DNA from: Mycolicibacter sp. MU0102
GTDB taxonomy: Bacteria > Actinomycetota > Actinomycetes > Mycobacteriales > Mycobacteriaceae
Assembly: GCF_963378105.1 (NCBI RefSeq)
Contig: NZ_OY726398.1
Location: 1,302,001 to 1,366,000, forward strand
DNA: 64,000 nucleotides
Direction: 5' to 3'
Below are positions 32,878-41,511 of this stretch, piece by piece. Made by a program: the position numbers and the translations under genes. Positions within the stretch are counted from its first letter, which is position 1; every line of letters starts with the position of its first letter. Below the pieces are notes generated by a model, which was not told the origin of the DNA, made no database searches, and was given only the letters and a program-made list of their open reading frames with translations.

Positions 32878-33855
32878 ATGCTGGACACGAGCGTCGATTA
32901 CGAGGTTCTCACCGAAGCGGTGCGGCTGGCCTGCCGGGCGCCGTCGCTGCACAACAGCCAGCCATGGCGGTGGGTGGCCGACGGAGGCCGGCTGGACCTG
33001 TATCTGGATCCGACTCGCGCCGTGCACGGCGACCAGTCGGCGCGGGAAGCGTTGATCAGTTGCGGCGCCGTGCTGGATCACCTGCGCGTCGCAATGGCTG
33101 CGGCCGGCTGGACCGCGGAGATCGAGCGGTTCCCGGATGCCGCGCAGCCGGAGCACCTGGCCTCGATCGGATTCACGGCCGCAGACCGGGTCACCGATCT
33201 GGACCACTATCGTGCCGGTGCGATCCTGACGCGCCACACCGATCGGCTGCCGTTCATGGCGCCGAGCAACTGGGACCCCTTCGAGACGGTGCTGTATGAC
33301 ACGGTGACCGGCCCGGTGCGGCTGAGCGTGCTGGCCGACGAGCTGCGTTCCAAGCTTGCCGAGGCCTCCCAGCTCACCGAAGCGCTGCGTTTGTACGACT
33401 CGTCGTATCACGCTGAACTTGGTTGGTGGACAGCGCCGTTCGAGGTCTCAGACGGGATTCCGGAGAGTGCATTGGTCTCGGCCGCCGAAAGCGATCGGGT
33501 GGACATCGGGCGAACCTTCCCGGTCACCCACAACCGGGAGCGACGCATCGAGGTCGGCGACGATCATTCGAAGATCGTGCTGTTGTCGACCGCCAGCGAC
33601 GAGCCGGGCGATGCCCTGGCCTGCGGCGAGGCGCTCTCGACGGTGCTGCTGGAATGCACGATGGCGGGCTTGGCGACCTGTCCGGTAACGCATCTGACCG
33701 AGGTGCCCGCAGGCCGGGCGCTGCTCGCCGGACTGGTCGGCGGCGATGGCCTGCCTCAGGTGCTGGTGCGCGTCGGTGGTGCTCCGGCACTGGAAAAGCC
33801 CCCGGTGCCGACACCGCGGCGGCCGCTCGCCGATGTGCTGCACCTGAAGCTCTAA
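32878..33855 (+). CDS. Acg-family FMN-binding nitroreductase-like protein
   Basis: 325 residues from ATG 32878, with GGAGG at a good distance. Two degenerate nitroreductase halves are visible: ACRAPSLHNSQPWRWVADGGRLDLYLDPTR at the N-terminus and SGEAL-type blocks (DALACGEALSTVLLECTMAGLATCPVTHLTEVP) in the C-terminal half. These are the marks of Acg (Rv2032), Rv3127 and Rv3131. Acg binds FMN but seems unable to reduce it with NAD(P)H and may sequester flavin during dormancy. The upstream DosR-like box fits hypoxic or NO induction. It is followed by a strong hairpin and a long inverted repeat. Confidence 0.9.
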   Translation: MLDTSVDYEVLTEAVRLACRAPSLHNSQPWRWVADGGRLDLYLDPTRAVHGDQSAREALISCGAVLDHLRVAMAAAGWTAEIERFPDAAQPEHLASIGFTAADRVTDLDHYRAGAILTRHTDRLPFMAPSNWDPFETVLYDTVTGPVRLSVLADELRSKLAEASQLTEALRLYDSSYHAELGWWTAPFEVSDGIPESALVSAAESDRVDIGRTFPVTHNRERRIEVGDDHSKIVLLSTASDEPGDALACGEALSTVLLECTMAGLATCPVTHLTEVPAGRALLAGLVGGDGLPQVLVRVGGAPALEKPPVPTPRRPLADVLHLKL

Positions 33856-33862
33856 TTGGCGA

Positions 33863-33891
33863 CCCCCGGGGGGCTTGGCGGCGCCCGGGGG
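33863..33891 (+). terminator. GC hairpin after the Acg-family gene
   Basis: CCCCCGGG (33863-33870) pairs with CCCGGGGG (33884-33891) 7 bases after the stop codon. There is no T-run. Confidence 0.5.
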
Positions 33892-33898
33892 ATAGGAA

Positions 33899-33981
33899 AG
33901 TTGCCCGGCTTTGAGCGACTCACGCGGGTGCGTAATACGCGCCGCAACGCGTTGAGACTTATCGCTCAAAGCCGGGCAACT
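33899..33981. repeat. Perfect 20-bp inverted repeat enclosing a second stem
   Basis: Arms 33899-33918 and 33962-33981 are exact reverse complements. Inside, CTCACGCG (33919-33926) pairs with CGCGTTGAG (33948-33956) with one bulged base, and the top contains the palindrome GCGTAATACGC (33930-33940). The whole 83 bases fold into one long hairpin. Confidence 0.8.
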
Positions 33982-34273
33982 ATTCATATGGTTCCGGTTT
34001 GCACCGCCACCGGAAAATTAGGGCAGGCCCGGACTGACATTGGGAGCGTCTACACTTCCAGCGCGGCTGGCTTTCACCCTCTTGTCCAGCTCTTCGGATT
34101 ACGGTCATGTCCGAGCCTGCTTCGCAGTCGAATCTACGCTTGCGGCCACCCGTCGGCAATGGGGATTACGCCGGATTCTCCCTCCGGATTGTCACTGCAT
34201 TCACATGTGTCACAGCAGTTTTGGCGGTGGATGAGTTCCGAGACCTGTCGGGGGTCGGAGTTACCATTAGCAC

Positions 34274-35638
34274 ATGCGTTCGAATGGCCGCGAAGAGGTT
34301 GCCGAAGTCTTCGACGCTCTGTCAGCTGACCTGGATCGGGCGCTGAATTTAGACTTCGATGCGCTGACCCCGCGGGAATGCCTGACCCTGTTGGGGCGCT
34401 GCGAACGGCTGCGGCGGCGGCTTCCGGCGGTGGAACATCCGATGGTCAATCGGCTCGCCGCCACTGACCCCGCCGAGATCGGCGGTAAACCCCGCTGGGT
34501 GCTCGCCGACGAACTGCACATCCCCCGGGGAGAGGCTGGGCGCCGCATTACCGAAGCCGCCGAGCTCGGTGCCCGTCGCACCCTGACCGGTGAACCGTTG
34601 GAGCCGGCGCTGCCCGCGGTGGCCGCCGGCCAACGCGCCGGGAGCATCGGCCCCGCCCACATCGCGGTGATCCGCTCGTTCTTCACGTACCTGCCCGGCC
34701 ACATTGACCCCGGAACTCTGGCCCAGGCCGAACAGCACCTCACCGAATTGGGCGCCGGATGTCGTCCCGATGAACTCGCCAAACTTGCCCAACGCTTGGC
34801 CGATCACCTGCATCCCGACGGCAACTACTCCGACGACGATCGCGCCAAACGACGCGGGATCGTGCTCGGACCCCAAGACCGCGACGGCATGACCCCCATC
34901 AAGGGCTACCTGGACCCGCAGGCCCGCGCCACCTGGGATGCGGTGCTGGCCCGTTGGGCGGCCCCCGGAATGTGCAACCCCAACGACCCCATTCCCTGCA
35001 CCGGGGGCTCCCCTTCTCAAACCGCGATCGACGCCGACACCCGCAGTGCCTCCCAACGCAACCACGACGCACTCACCGCGATGGGCCGGGCCCTGCTCGC
35101 CTCCGGAGAATTAGGCCAGCACAACGGATTACCGGCCACCATCATCGTCTCCACCACCCTGGCCGACCTGGAAGCCAGCACCGGAAAAGCCCACACCGGC
35201 GGCGGTAGCTGGCTCCCCATGCGCGACGTGATCGCTATGGCGTCGCATGCGCACCACTACCTGCGGATCTACCAGGGTGCCAAAGAACTTGCCCTGTTCC
35301 ATACCAAGAGGTTGGCCTCACCTGCGCAGCGCATCGTGCTCTACGCCAAAGAACGCGGCTGCAGCCACCCCAACTGCCCGGTGTCCGGCTACCTGTGCGA
35401 AGTGCATCACGACGACGACTACGCCAAAACAGGTCGTACGGACATCACCGACCTCACCTTGCGCTGCGGCCCCCACCACCAACTCATCACCACCGGCGGC
35501 TGGAAAACCCGTAAGCGCCGCGACGGCACCACCCAAACCCTGCCCCCGCCCCACCTAGACCACGGCCAACCCCGAACCAACCACTACCACCATCCCGAGA
35601 GGCTGCTGCGGGAAAGTGAAGACGACGACGCGCCGTAG
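34274..35638 (+). CDS. 13E12 repeat family protein (DUF222 domain with C-terminal HNH endonuclease motif)
   Basis: 454 residues from ATG 34274. The N-terminal two thirds are the helical DUF222 domain (VFDALSADLDRALNLDFDALTPRECLTLLGRCERLRRRLPAVEH, then GEPLEPALPAVAAGQRAGSIGPAHIAVI). The C-terminus carries the HNH nuclease core CSHPNCPVSGYLCEVHHDDDYAKTGRTDITDLTLRCGPHHQLI with its zinc CxxxxC and the catalytic His. In M. tuberculosis these genes form the REP13E12 family, one site of which is used by phage phiRv1 for integration; their own function is unsettled, but the HNH motif suggests homing-like mobility. The protein looks intact. It converges on the ABC gene, 5 bases apart. Confidence 0.92.
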   Translation: MRSNGREEVAEVFDALSADLDRALNLDFDALTPRECLTLLGRCERLRRRLPAVEHPMVNRLAATDPAEIGGKPRWVLADELHIPRGEAGRRITEAAELGARRTLTGEPLEPALPAVAAGQRAGSIGPAHIAVIRSFFTYLPGHIDPGTLAQAEQHLTELGAGCRPDELAKLAQRLADHLHPDGNYSDDDRAKRRGIVLGPQDRDGMTPIKGYLDPQARATWDAVLARWAAPGMCNPNDPIPCTGGSPSQTAIDADTRSASQRNHDALTAMGRALLASGELGQHNGLPATIIVSTTLADLEASTGKAHTGGGSWLPMRDVIAMASHAHHYLRIYQGAKELALFHTKRLASPAQRIVLYAKERGCSHPNCPVSGYLCEVHHDDDYAKTGRTDITDLTLRCGPHHQLITTGGWKTRKRRDGTTQTLPPPHLDHGQPRTNHYHHPERLLRESEDDDAP

Positions 35639-35643
35639 CCTGG

Positions 35644-37545
35644 TCAGCTGCCCTCGGCCATCGCCCAGTAGGCCCCGCGGCGGGCCAGCAGCTCGGCGTG
35701 GGTGCCCTGCTCGACGATCTGGCCGGCCTGCATCACCAGGATCAGGTCCGCGTCGCGGATCGTCGAAAGCCGGTGGGCGATAATGAAACTGGTGCGTCCC
35801 CGGCGCAGCTCTCGCATCGCTCGCTGGATCAGCAGTTCGGTGCGGGTGTCCACCGAACTGGTGGCCTCGTCGAGGATGAGCAGTTGCGGCTGGGCCAGGA
35901 ATGCCCGGGCGATGGTGATCAGCTGCTTCTCGCCGGCGCTGATGGCCCCGCCGTCGTCGTTGACCCGGGTGCCGTAGCCGTCCGGCAAGGTCCGCACGAA
36001 AGGGTCGACATGCGCGGCGCGGGCCGCCTGGATGATTTCGTCCTCGGTGGCGCCGGGCCGGCCGTAGCCGATGTTCTCGGCGATCGTTCCGGTGAACAGC
36101 CAGGTGTCCTGCAGCACCATGCCGATCGAGGAACGTAGTGCGCAGCGGTCCACGTCCGTGATGTCCACGCCGTCGATCAGGATCTGTCCACGGTCCACGT
36201 CGTAGAACCGCATCAACAGGTTGACCAGGGTGGTCTTGCCGGCCCCGGTCGGGCCGACGATCGCCACCACGGCGCCCGCTGCCACGCTCAGCGACAGGTC
36301 CTCGATCACCGGCACGCCGGGCCGGTAGCCGAAGCTGACGTCGCGGAACTCCACCCGGCCGCGCGGTGCCGCGCCGCGCGGTTCGGAGTCGGGGCGCCAC
36401 AGCGGCGTCGACGGGGCCGGGGGCTCTTCGGCCTCGTCGAGGAAGGCAAACACCCGCTCGGCGCTAGCGGCACCGGACTGCAGGGCATTGAACATCGAGG
36501 CCAGGTTGCCCAGCGGTTGGTTGAACTGGCGGACATAGGCGATAAATGCCTGGATGCTGCCCAGGGTGATCTGTCCGGTGGCTACCTGGATTCCGCCGAT
36601 GACCGCGACCGCGACGTAGCCGAGGTTGGCGATCAGTCCGGTCGCCGGTGCGATCAGCCCGGAGAAGAATTGGGCGCCGAACCCGGCCCGGTACAACTCG
36701 TCGTTGCAGTCGTCGAACCGTCGCTGTGCCCAGTCGCGGTGGCCGAAGGTCCGCACCAGGGTGAAGCCGCTGTAGGTCTCCTCCAGATGGGCATTGAGCT
36801 GCCCGGTGGCTGCCCACTGAGCGGCGAACAGCCGTTGTGAGCGCCGGGTGATTGACCGTACCGCCAGCAATGTCAGCGGGACTCCGGCCACGGTGATCAG
36901 GGCCAGCAGCGGCGAGATGGACAGCATCATGGCCAGTACCACCAGCACGGTCAGTACCGAGGAGAACAGTTGACTGACCGTCATCGACACCGATGTCGCG
37001 GTGTTGTCGACGTCATTGGTGACTCGGCTCAAGAGTTCCCCGCGCCGTTGCGTGTCGAAGTAGCGCAAGGGAAGCCGGTGCAGCTTGTCCTCGACGTCGC
37101 GGCGCAGCGCCCGCATGGTGCGCTGCAGTATCACGTTGAGCAATCGTGCCTGCGTCCAGACCATCAGCGCCGCAACCAGATACAGAGCCATCGCCAGCAT
37201 CAGAGTGCGTGCCACCGCGGCGAAGTCGATACCGACGCCCGGAATGACATCCATTCGCGACAGCATCTCGGCGTAGGTGCCCCGGCCGGCGGCGTTGGCT
37301 TCCTCGATCGCCTGCTGCTTGGTGATTCCCGTCGGCAGGCCGCGGCCGATGATGCCGTTGAACACCAGATCGGTGGCATGACCGAGGATTCGCGGTCCGG
37401 CCACACCGAGCGCGATACCGCCCAGCGACAGGCTGATGACTGCCGCGACCAATCGGCGCTGCGGGCCCATCCGGCGCGCCAGGCGTAGCGCGGTCGGCCA
37501 GAAGTTCGCGGCCCGTACCGTCGGAGTCGCCACGGGTGCGGTCAC
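35644..37545 (-). CDS. ABC exporter half-transporter, consensus-site subunit (Rv1272c-like)
   Basis: 633 residues from GTG 37545, overlapping the preceding ABC gene by GTGA. The N-terminal half is a six-helix exporter membrane domain with a long extracellular insert after helix 1 (about residues 65-110). The C-terminal ATPase has Walker A VGPTGAGKTTLVNLL, signature ISAGEKQLITIARAFL (a variant of LSGGQ) and Walker B LLILDEATSSVD with the catalytic Glu. Together with the upstream gene it should form a heterodimeric type IV exporter at the cell membrane. Related mycobacterial pairs have been linked to lipid or drug export; no cargo is evident here. Confidence 0.94.
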   Translation of the reverse strand: MTAPVATPTVRAANFWPTALRLARRMGPQRRLVAAVISLSLGGIALGVAGPRILGHATDLVFNGIIGRGLPTGITKQQAIEEANAAGRGTYAEMLSRMDVIPGVGIDFAAVARTLMLAMALYLVAALMVWTQARLLNVILQRTMRALRRDVEDKLHRLPLRYFDTQRRGELLSRVTNDVDNTATSVSMTVSQLFSSVLTVLVVLAMMLSISPLLALITVAGVPLTLLAVRSITRRSQRLFAAQWAATGQLNAHLEETYSGFTLVRTFGHRDWAQRRFDDCNDELYRAGFGAQFFSGLIAPATGLIANLGYVAVAVIGGIQVATGQITLGSIQAFIAYVRQFNQPLGNLASMFNALQSGAASAERVFAFLDEAEEPPAPSTPLWRPDSEPRGAAPRGRVEFRDVSFGYRPGVPVIEDLSLSVAAGAVVAIVGPTGAGKTTLVNLLMRFYDVDRGQILIDGVDITDVDRCALRSSIGMVLQDTWLFTGTIAENIGYGRPGATEDEIIQAARAAHVDPFVRTLPDGYGTRVNDDGGAISAGEKQLITIARAFLAQPQLLILDEATSSVDTRTELLIQRAMRELRRGRTSFIIAHRLSTIRDADLILVMQAGQIVEQGTHAELLARRGAYWAMAEGS

Positions 37546-39290
37546 TGGCCACCGACCCCGGCAGCCACCGACTGGGATTCGGCGAACTCGGCGTAGGTGG
37601 GGCAGTCGGCCAGCAGCTCGCGGTGGGTTCCGGTGCCGACCACCCGGCCGTCGTCGAGGACGATCACCTGATCGGCCTGGGTGACGGTCGAGATCCGCTG
37701 CGCCACGATGATCACCGTCGCGTCGACGGCCACCTCGCGCAGGGCTGCGCGCACCTGGGCGTCGGTGCGGGTGTCCAGGGCCGAGAACGCGTCGTCGAAC
37801 AGGTAGATCGAGGGTCGCCGGATCACCGCCCGGGCGATCGCGAGCCGTTGACGCTGCCCGCCGGATAGGTTGATCCCGCCCTGGGCCACCGGCATCGCCA
37901 GGCCGTCAGCGTGGGCCGCCACGAAGTCGTCGGCGGCGGCCACCCGCAGTGCCGCCCACATCTGCTCGTCGCTGACGGTTGCCCCCGCCGGGGCGCCGTA
38001 GCGCAGGTTGTCGGCGACGGTGCCGGAGAACAGGTAACCGCGCTGGGGTACCAGCCCGATGCCCGACCACAGCGCCTCGGGGTCGCGGTCGCGCACGTCC
38101 ACGCCGTCGATGAGCACCGCGCCATCGGTCACGTCGCGCAACCGGCAGATCAGCGACACCAGGGTGGACTTGCCCGATCCGGTGGAGCCGACTACGGCGG
38201 TGGTGGTGCCGGGCAGCGCGGTCAAAGACACGTCGGAAAGCACCGATCGGTCGGCGCCGGGGTAGCTGAAGCCGACACCGTGCAGCCGGATCTCCCCGCT
38301 GCGCGAGGACGGTGACACCGGCTGGGTCGGGGGGCTTATGGTCGGCTCGGTGGACAGCACCGCGGTGATCCGTTCGGCGCAGACCGCGGCGCGCGGCACG
38401 ATCGCCAGCACCATGGTGGCCATCAGCACGGCCATCAGGATCTGCATGAAGTAGGAGAGGAAGGCGATCAGCGACCCGACCTGCATCTGTCCGGCATCGA
38501 TGCGCAACGCGCCGAACCAGATCAGCGCGACGCTGGAGGCGTTGATGATCAGCGTGGTGGTCGGCAGCATCAGCACCTGCAGGTTCCCGACCGTCAGCGA
38601 GGCGTCCGACAGCGCCGTGTTGGCCTGGGCGAACCGGTCTCGCTCGACAGGCTCGCGGGCGAAGGCGCGGATCACCCGGATGCCGGTGAGCTGGTCGCGC
38701 AGTACTCGGTTGATGTTGTCGATCAGCATCTGCATGCGCCGAAACAGCGGCAGCATCCGCGACACGATCAGGTAGTTGGCCAGCGCCAATACCGGCACGC
38801 TGACGGCCAGCAGCCAGGCCAGTCCCGCGTCTTGGTGCACCGCCATCAGTACCCCGCCGATGCTCATGATCGGCGCGGTGACCAGCGTGCTGGCGCCCAG
38901 CTGCACGATGAGCTGGATCTGGCGGACGTCGTTGGTGGTGCGGGTCAACAGGGTTGGCGCCCCGAACCGAGTGGTTTCGCGTTCGGAGAACCGGATCACC
39001 TGAGCGAACACCGCCCGGCGCAGATCCCGTCCGAAGCCTGTCCCGGTGCGAGCGCCGAAGTAGACAGCGGCGATGGCGCACAGCATCTGCAGGCCGGTGA
39101 CGCCGAGCATCACCGCGCCCAGCCGGACGATGATCGCGGTGTCCCCGCGGACCACGCCGTCGTCGATGATCGTGGCGTTGACGGTCGGCAGGTACAGCGA
39201 AGCCAGCGTGCTGATCAGTTGCAGGCCCATCACCGCCGCGACCGGCCAGCGGTAGGGCCTGAGGTAGCAGCGCAGCAGCGCCAGAAGCAT
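37542..39290 (-). CDS. ABC exporter half-transporter, degenerate-site subunit (Rv1273c-like)
   Basis: 582 residues from ATG 39290, the same length I recall for Rv1273c; the frame extends upstream without homology. The membrane domain starts MLLALLRCYLRPYRWPVAAVM. The ATPase has Walker A VGSTGSGKSTLVSLI and a canonical LSGGQRQRLAIARA signature. Walker B reads IYLFDDAFSALD, with Asp in place of the catalytic Glu. One consensus and one degenerate site is the usual asymmetry of heterodimeric exporters such as TM287/288. The gene is first in the operon and is coupled to its partner by GTGA. Confidence 0.94.
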   Translation of the reverse strand: MLLALLRCYLRPYRWPVAAVMGLQLISTLASLYLPTVNATIIDDGVVRGDTAIIVRLGAVMLGVTGLQMLCAIAAVYFGARTGTGFGRDLRRAVFAQVIRFSERETTRFGAPTLLTRTTNDVRQIQLIVQLGASTLVTAPIMSIGGVLMAVHQDAGLAWLLAVSVPVLALANYLIVSRMLPLFRRMQMLIDNINRVLRDQLTGIRVIRAFAREPVERDRFAQANTALSDASLTVGNLQVLMLPTTTLIINASSVALIWFGALRIDAGQMQVGSLIAFLSYFMQILMAVLMATMVLAIVPRAAVCAERITAVLSTEPTISPPTQPVSPSSRSGEIRLHGVGFSYPGADRSVLSDVSLTALPGTTTAVVGSTGSGKSTLVSLICRLRDVTDGAVLIDGVDVRDRDPEALWSGIGLVPQRGYLFSGTVADNLRYGAPAGATVSDEQMWAALRVAAADDFVAAHADGLAMPVAQGGINLSGGQRQRLAIARAVIRRPSIYLFDDAFSALDTRTDAQVRAALREVAVDATVIIVAQRISTVTQADQVIVLDDGRVVGTGTHRELLADCPTYAEFAESQSVAAGVGGQ

Positions 39291-39397
39291 GGGGCTACTG
39301 TCGCATACCCGTGCGATCGCGGCGTTGCTGTGGCGATACGCGGCGACACAAACCGACTGGTCACCGCTGTGTCGTGGTTGACGGGCGGCGGTGCCGC

Positions 39398-39403
39398 TAC
39401 AGT
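39398..39403 (+). promoter_or_regulatory. -10 element of lprB-lprC
   Basis: TACAGT ends 7 bases before the lprB GTG (39411). A TTGACG at 39378-39383 is only 14 bp upstream, too close for an ideal -35. Confidence 0.4.
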
Positions 39404-39410
39404 GCATCGT

Positions 39411-39962
39411 GTGCGGCTCAAACTGACGGTCCCGGCCCTGGCGGCCGCTGCTCTGATTCCGATGGTCGGCGGATGTTCTGACTCCGACTCGCCAGAGGCT
39501 CAGGGTGGCAGCCAGTCTGCGTCGCCGACGGCCGAGCAGAGCAATCACGGACCGTCATTCCCGCAGTGCGGTGGCATCAGTGACGAGACGATCGCCAACC
39601 TGACCAGGGTGGCGGGGGTGGTGGGCACCGCACAGAACTCGGTGGGCTGCCAGTGGCTGCTGCGCGGCGGGATCATGGGCCCGCACTTTTCCTTCTCCTG
39701 GTATCGCGGGAGCCCCATCGGTCGCGAGCGTAAGACCGAGGAGGTCTCGCGGACTTCGGTGGAAGACATCAACATCGACGGCCACAGCGGTTTCATCGCG
39801 ATCGGCACCGCCCCGACGATGGGCGACAACCTGTGCGAGGTCGGCATTCAATTCAAAGATGACTTCATCGAGTGGTCGGTGAGCTTCGCTCAGAAGCCGT
39901 TCCCGGATCCGTGCGACGTCGCCAAAGAGCTGACTCGCCAGTCGATTGCGAACTCGAAGTGA
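39411..39962 (+). CDS. lprB: LprB-like lipoprotein (DUF3558 type)
   Basis: 183 residues from GTG 39411. The signal peptide VRLKLTVPALAAAALIPMVGGC ends in a lipobox with Cys at about residue 22. A Ser/Gln/Ala-rich linker precedes a DUF3558-like domain (FPQCGGISDETIANLTRVAGV, VGCQWLLRG, FSFSWYRGSPIGRER). Conserved Cys pairs suggest disulfides outside the cell membrane. The function is unknown. The stop overlaps the lprC start by GTGA, as in M. tuberculosis Rv1274-Rv1275. It diverges from the ABC exporter operon. Confidence 0.9.
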   Translation: MRLKLTVPALAAAALIPMVGGCSDSDSPEAQGGSQSASPTAEQSNHGPSFPQCGGISDETIANLTRVAGVVGTAQNSVGCQWLLRGGIMGPHFSFSWYRGSPIGRERKTEEVSRTSVEDINIDGHSGFIAIGTAPTMGDNLCEVGIQFKDDFIEWSVSFAQKPFPDPCDVAKELTRQSIANSK

Positions 39963-40504
39963 GCCGCCGGGTTCTGGCCGGTGCGGTCGCGGTGTTGGCA
40001 GTGTTGACCAGCTTGACGGGTTGCTCCCGTGAGGTGGGCGGCACCGCCGTCAAGGCCGGCGCGGGCGACACCAAGCGCAACAACAACTCCGAGCGGCAGT
40101 ACCCGAACCTGCTCAAGGAGTGCGAGGTGCTGACCACCGACATCTTGGCTAAGACGGTGGGAGCGGACCCGCTCGACATCCAGAGCACCTTCGTCGGCGC
40201 CATTTGCCGCTGGCAGGCGGCCAACCCGGCCGGGCTGATCGACATCACCCGGTTCTGGTTCGAGCAGGGCAGCCTGGACAACGAACGCAAGGTCGCCGAG
40301 TTCCTGAAATACCAGATCGAGCCCAAGACCATCGTGGGCGTGCCCTCGATCGTGATGCGTCCGGCCGACCCCAACGGCTCCTGCGGGGTCGCCAGCGACG
40401 CCGCCGGTGTGGTCGGCTGGTGGGTCAACCCGCAGGCACCCGGGATCGACGCGTGCGAGCAGGCGCTCAAATTGATGGAACTGACGCTCGCCACGAACTC
40501 CTGA
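39959..40504 (+). CDS. lprC: LprC-like lipoprotein (DUF3558 type)
   Basis: 181 residues from GTG 39959, coupled to lprB. Signal peptide with lipobox LTGC (Cys about residue 22), then a DUF3558 domain: CEVLTTDILAKTVGADPLDIQ, AICRWQAANPAGLIDITRFWFEQGSLDNERKVAE and GSCGVASDAAGVVGWWVNPQ. LprB and LprC are related, so the pair probably arose by duplication. It should be anchored in the cell envelope; the role is unknown. It is the last backbone gene before a 9-kb block that I do not find in the M. tuberculosis order. Confidence 0.9.
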   Translation: MSRRVLAGAVAVLAVLTSLTGCSREVGGTAVKAGAGDTKRNNNSERQYPNLLKECEVLTTDILAKTVGADPLDIQSTFVGAICRWQAANPAGLIDITRFWFEQGSLDNERKVAEFLKYQIEPKTIVGVPSIVMRPADPNGSCGVASDAAGVVGWWVNPQAPGIDACEQALKLMELTLATNS

Positions 40505-40951
40505 CGCTGCCTGTCGCTTCGGCGATTCTGGTGGTTTCGTCTTGAATCAAGTGGTTTAAAGTCACCGTTTTCTCTTGCGGGCCAGGGTATCTCGCTGAAC
40601 TGCTGGTTCTAGTCCGTCGGCGCGTTGCTGGACGTTCTTGGTCTCCGAACGTATTCACACGACTAGCTGTGTATGGCGCATTTTCGGCCGGGACGAACTC
40701 CGTGTTTCTTATTGTCGCGCCGTCCAACCGGTTAGTTTCCGGTCGAACGAAACTGAGTAGTTTCCGTTTGAACGAATTAGTTCGTCGTGACGGTTTTCTA
40801 AGGAGGCTCGGAATATCTAGTTGACCTGGGCTGTTGTGCGGGTCTGGTCTTTGCCGAACGCCATTCTCGCCGGGACGAATCCGTGGCCAGATGCTTGAAC
40901 TGACACGTGTTCTCCGTTTCTGCGGCGCATCCTTCGATAACATCGCGCGCC
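40505..40951. other. 447-bp intergenic region with short direct repeats
   Basis: No supported gene. It is clearly less GC-rich than its surroundings. Two copies of TAGTTTCCG-NNN-GAACGAA lie at 40733-40751 and 40758-40776, 25 bp apart, with GTTTC/GAAAC inverted within. A near-repeat of GCCGGGACGAA-TCCGTG occurs near 40687 and 40869. TAACAT (40938-40943) may be the -10 of the next gene. Confidence 0.55.
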
Positions 40952-41467
40952 GTGGACGAGATGCATGAACTCCAGGCGATAGCCTGGCTCCCTGGGCTCG
41001 ATGGAATCGAGCAGAACTGCTGGCAACAGTTTCTGGCCTGCTCGCTGAGTGTCGTTGACGCAGTGAATGTTTGCCTCAAGGCCGCACATGATCTCTCGAT
41101 ACGTGACGTCCTGCTTTTGGAGCTGTTGAGCAGGCCCAGGCGACGGGAACACCGGCTGTGTGTGCTGGCGGAGACGCTTGGTGTGACGCAGGGGCAGTTG
41201 TCCACCCAGATCCGCCGGTTGGAAGGCCACGGCTGGATCACCCGCAGCCCCAGCCCAGGGGACCCGCGCGGCATTCTGCCCCGGATAACCAGTGCGGGGC
41301 ACACACGCCTGCACGCCGTGATGGAGACCTACGCGCAGGGCATTCGCGTGCACTACCTCAACCAGCTCAAGCACGAGCAAATGGTCAATCTAGTCGACAG
41401 CTGTCGGCGGATCAACGACTCGCTCAGCACGAATGGGCGCCGCAAGGGGCTGAAAGCCGCTCGCTGA
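40952..41467 (+). CDS. MarR-like winged-helix regulator
   Basis: 171 residues from GTG 40952; ATG 40961 is an alternative. The DNA-binding core is LSIRDVLLLELLSRPRRREHRLCVLAETLGVTQGQLSTQIRRLEGHGWITRSPSPGDPRGILPRITSAG, a MarR winged helix with the DPRG wing. The N-terminus ELQAIAWLPGLDGIEQNCWQQFLA is longer than usual and contains a Trp-rich helix. It is isolated: the upstream 447 bp hold repeats, and the next gene (TetR) converges 44 bp downstream. Targets may be the upstream repeats, that is, autoregulation. Confidence 0.85.
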   Translation: MDEMHELQAIAWLPGLDGIEQNCWQQFLACSLSVVDAVNVCLKAAHDLSIRDVLLLELLSRPRRREHRLCVLAETLGVTQGQLSTQIRRLEGHGWITRSPSPGDPRGILPRITSAGHTRLHAVMETYAQGIRVHYLNQLKHEQMVNLVDSCRRINDSLSTNGRRKGLKAAR

Positions 41468-41511
41468 GGCGGGGAGGGGCGCCGTGGGCGTCCCGCCGCG
41501 GACGGGGACGG

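Larger units (their letters stand above)
33856..34273. other. 418-bp intergenic region with two secondary-structure elements
   Basis: Holds a GC hairpin (33863-33891), an 83-bp structured inverted repeat (33899-33981), and then about 290 bases without a supported gene. That last part is less GC-rich than the genes around it. Next to the 13E12 gene it carries a -10 element TACCAT (34262-34267) ending 6 bases before the ATG at 34274. Confidence 0.6.

Noticed and set aside
34274..35638. Treating the 13E12 gene as proof of a prophage
   Set aside because: No integrase, capsid or other phage genes are present; the family is chromosomal and only serves as an integration site in some cases.
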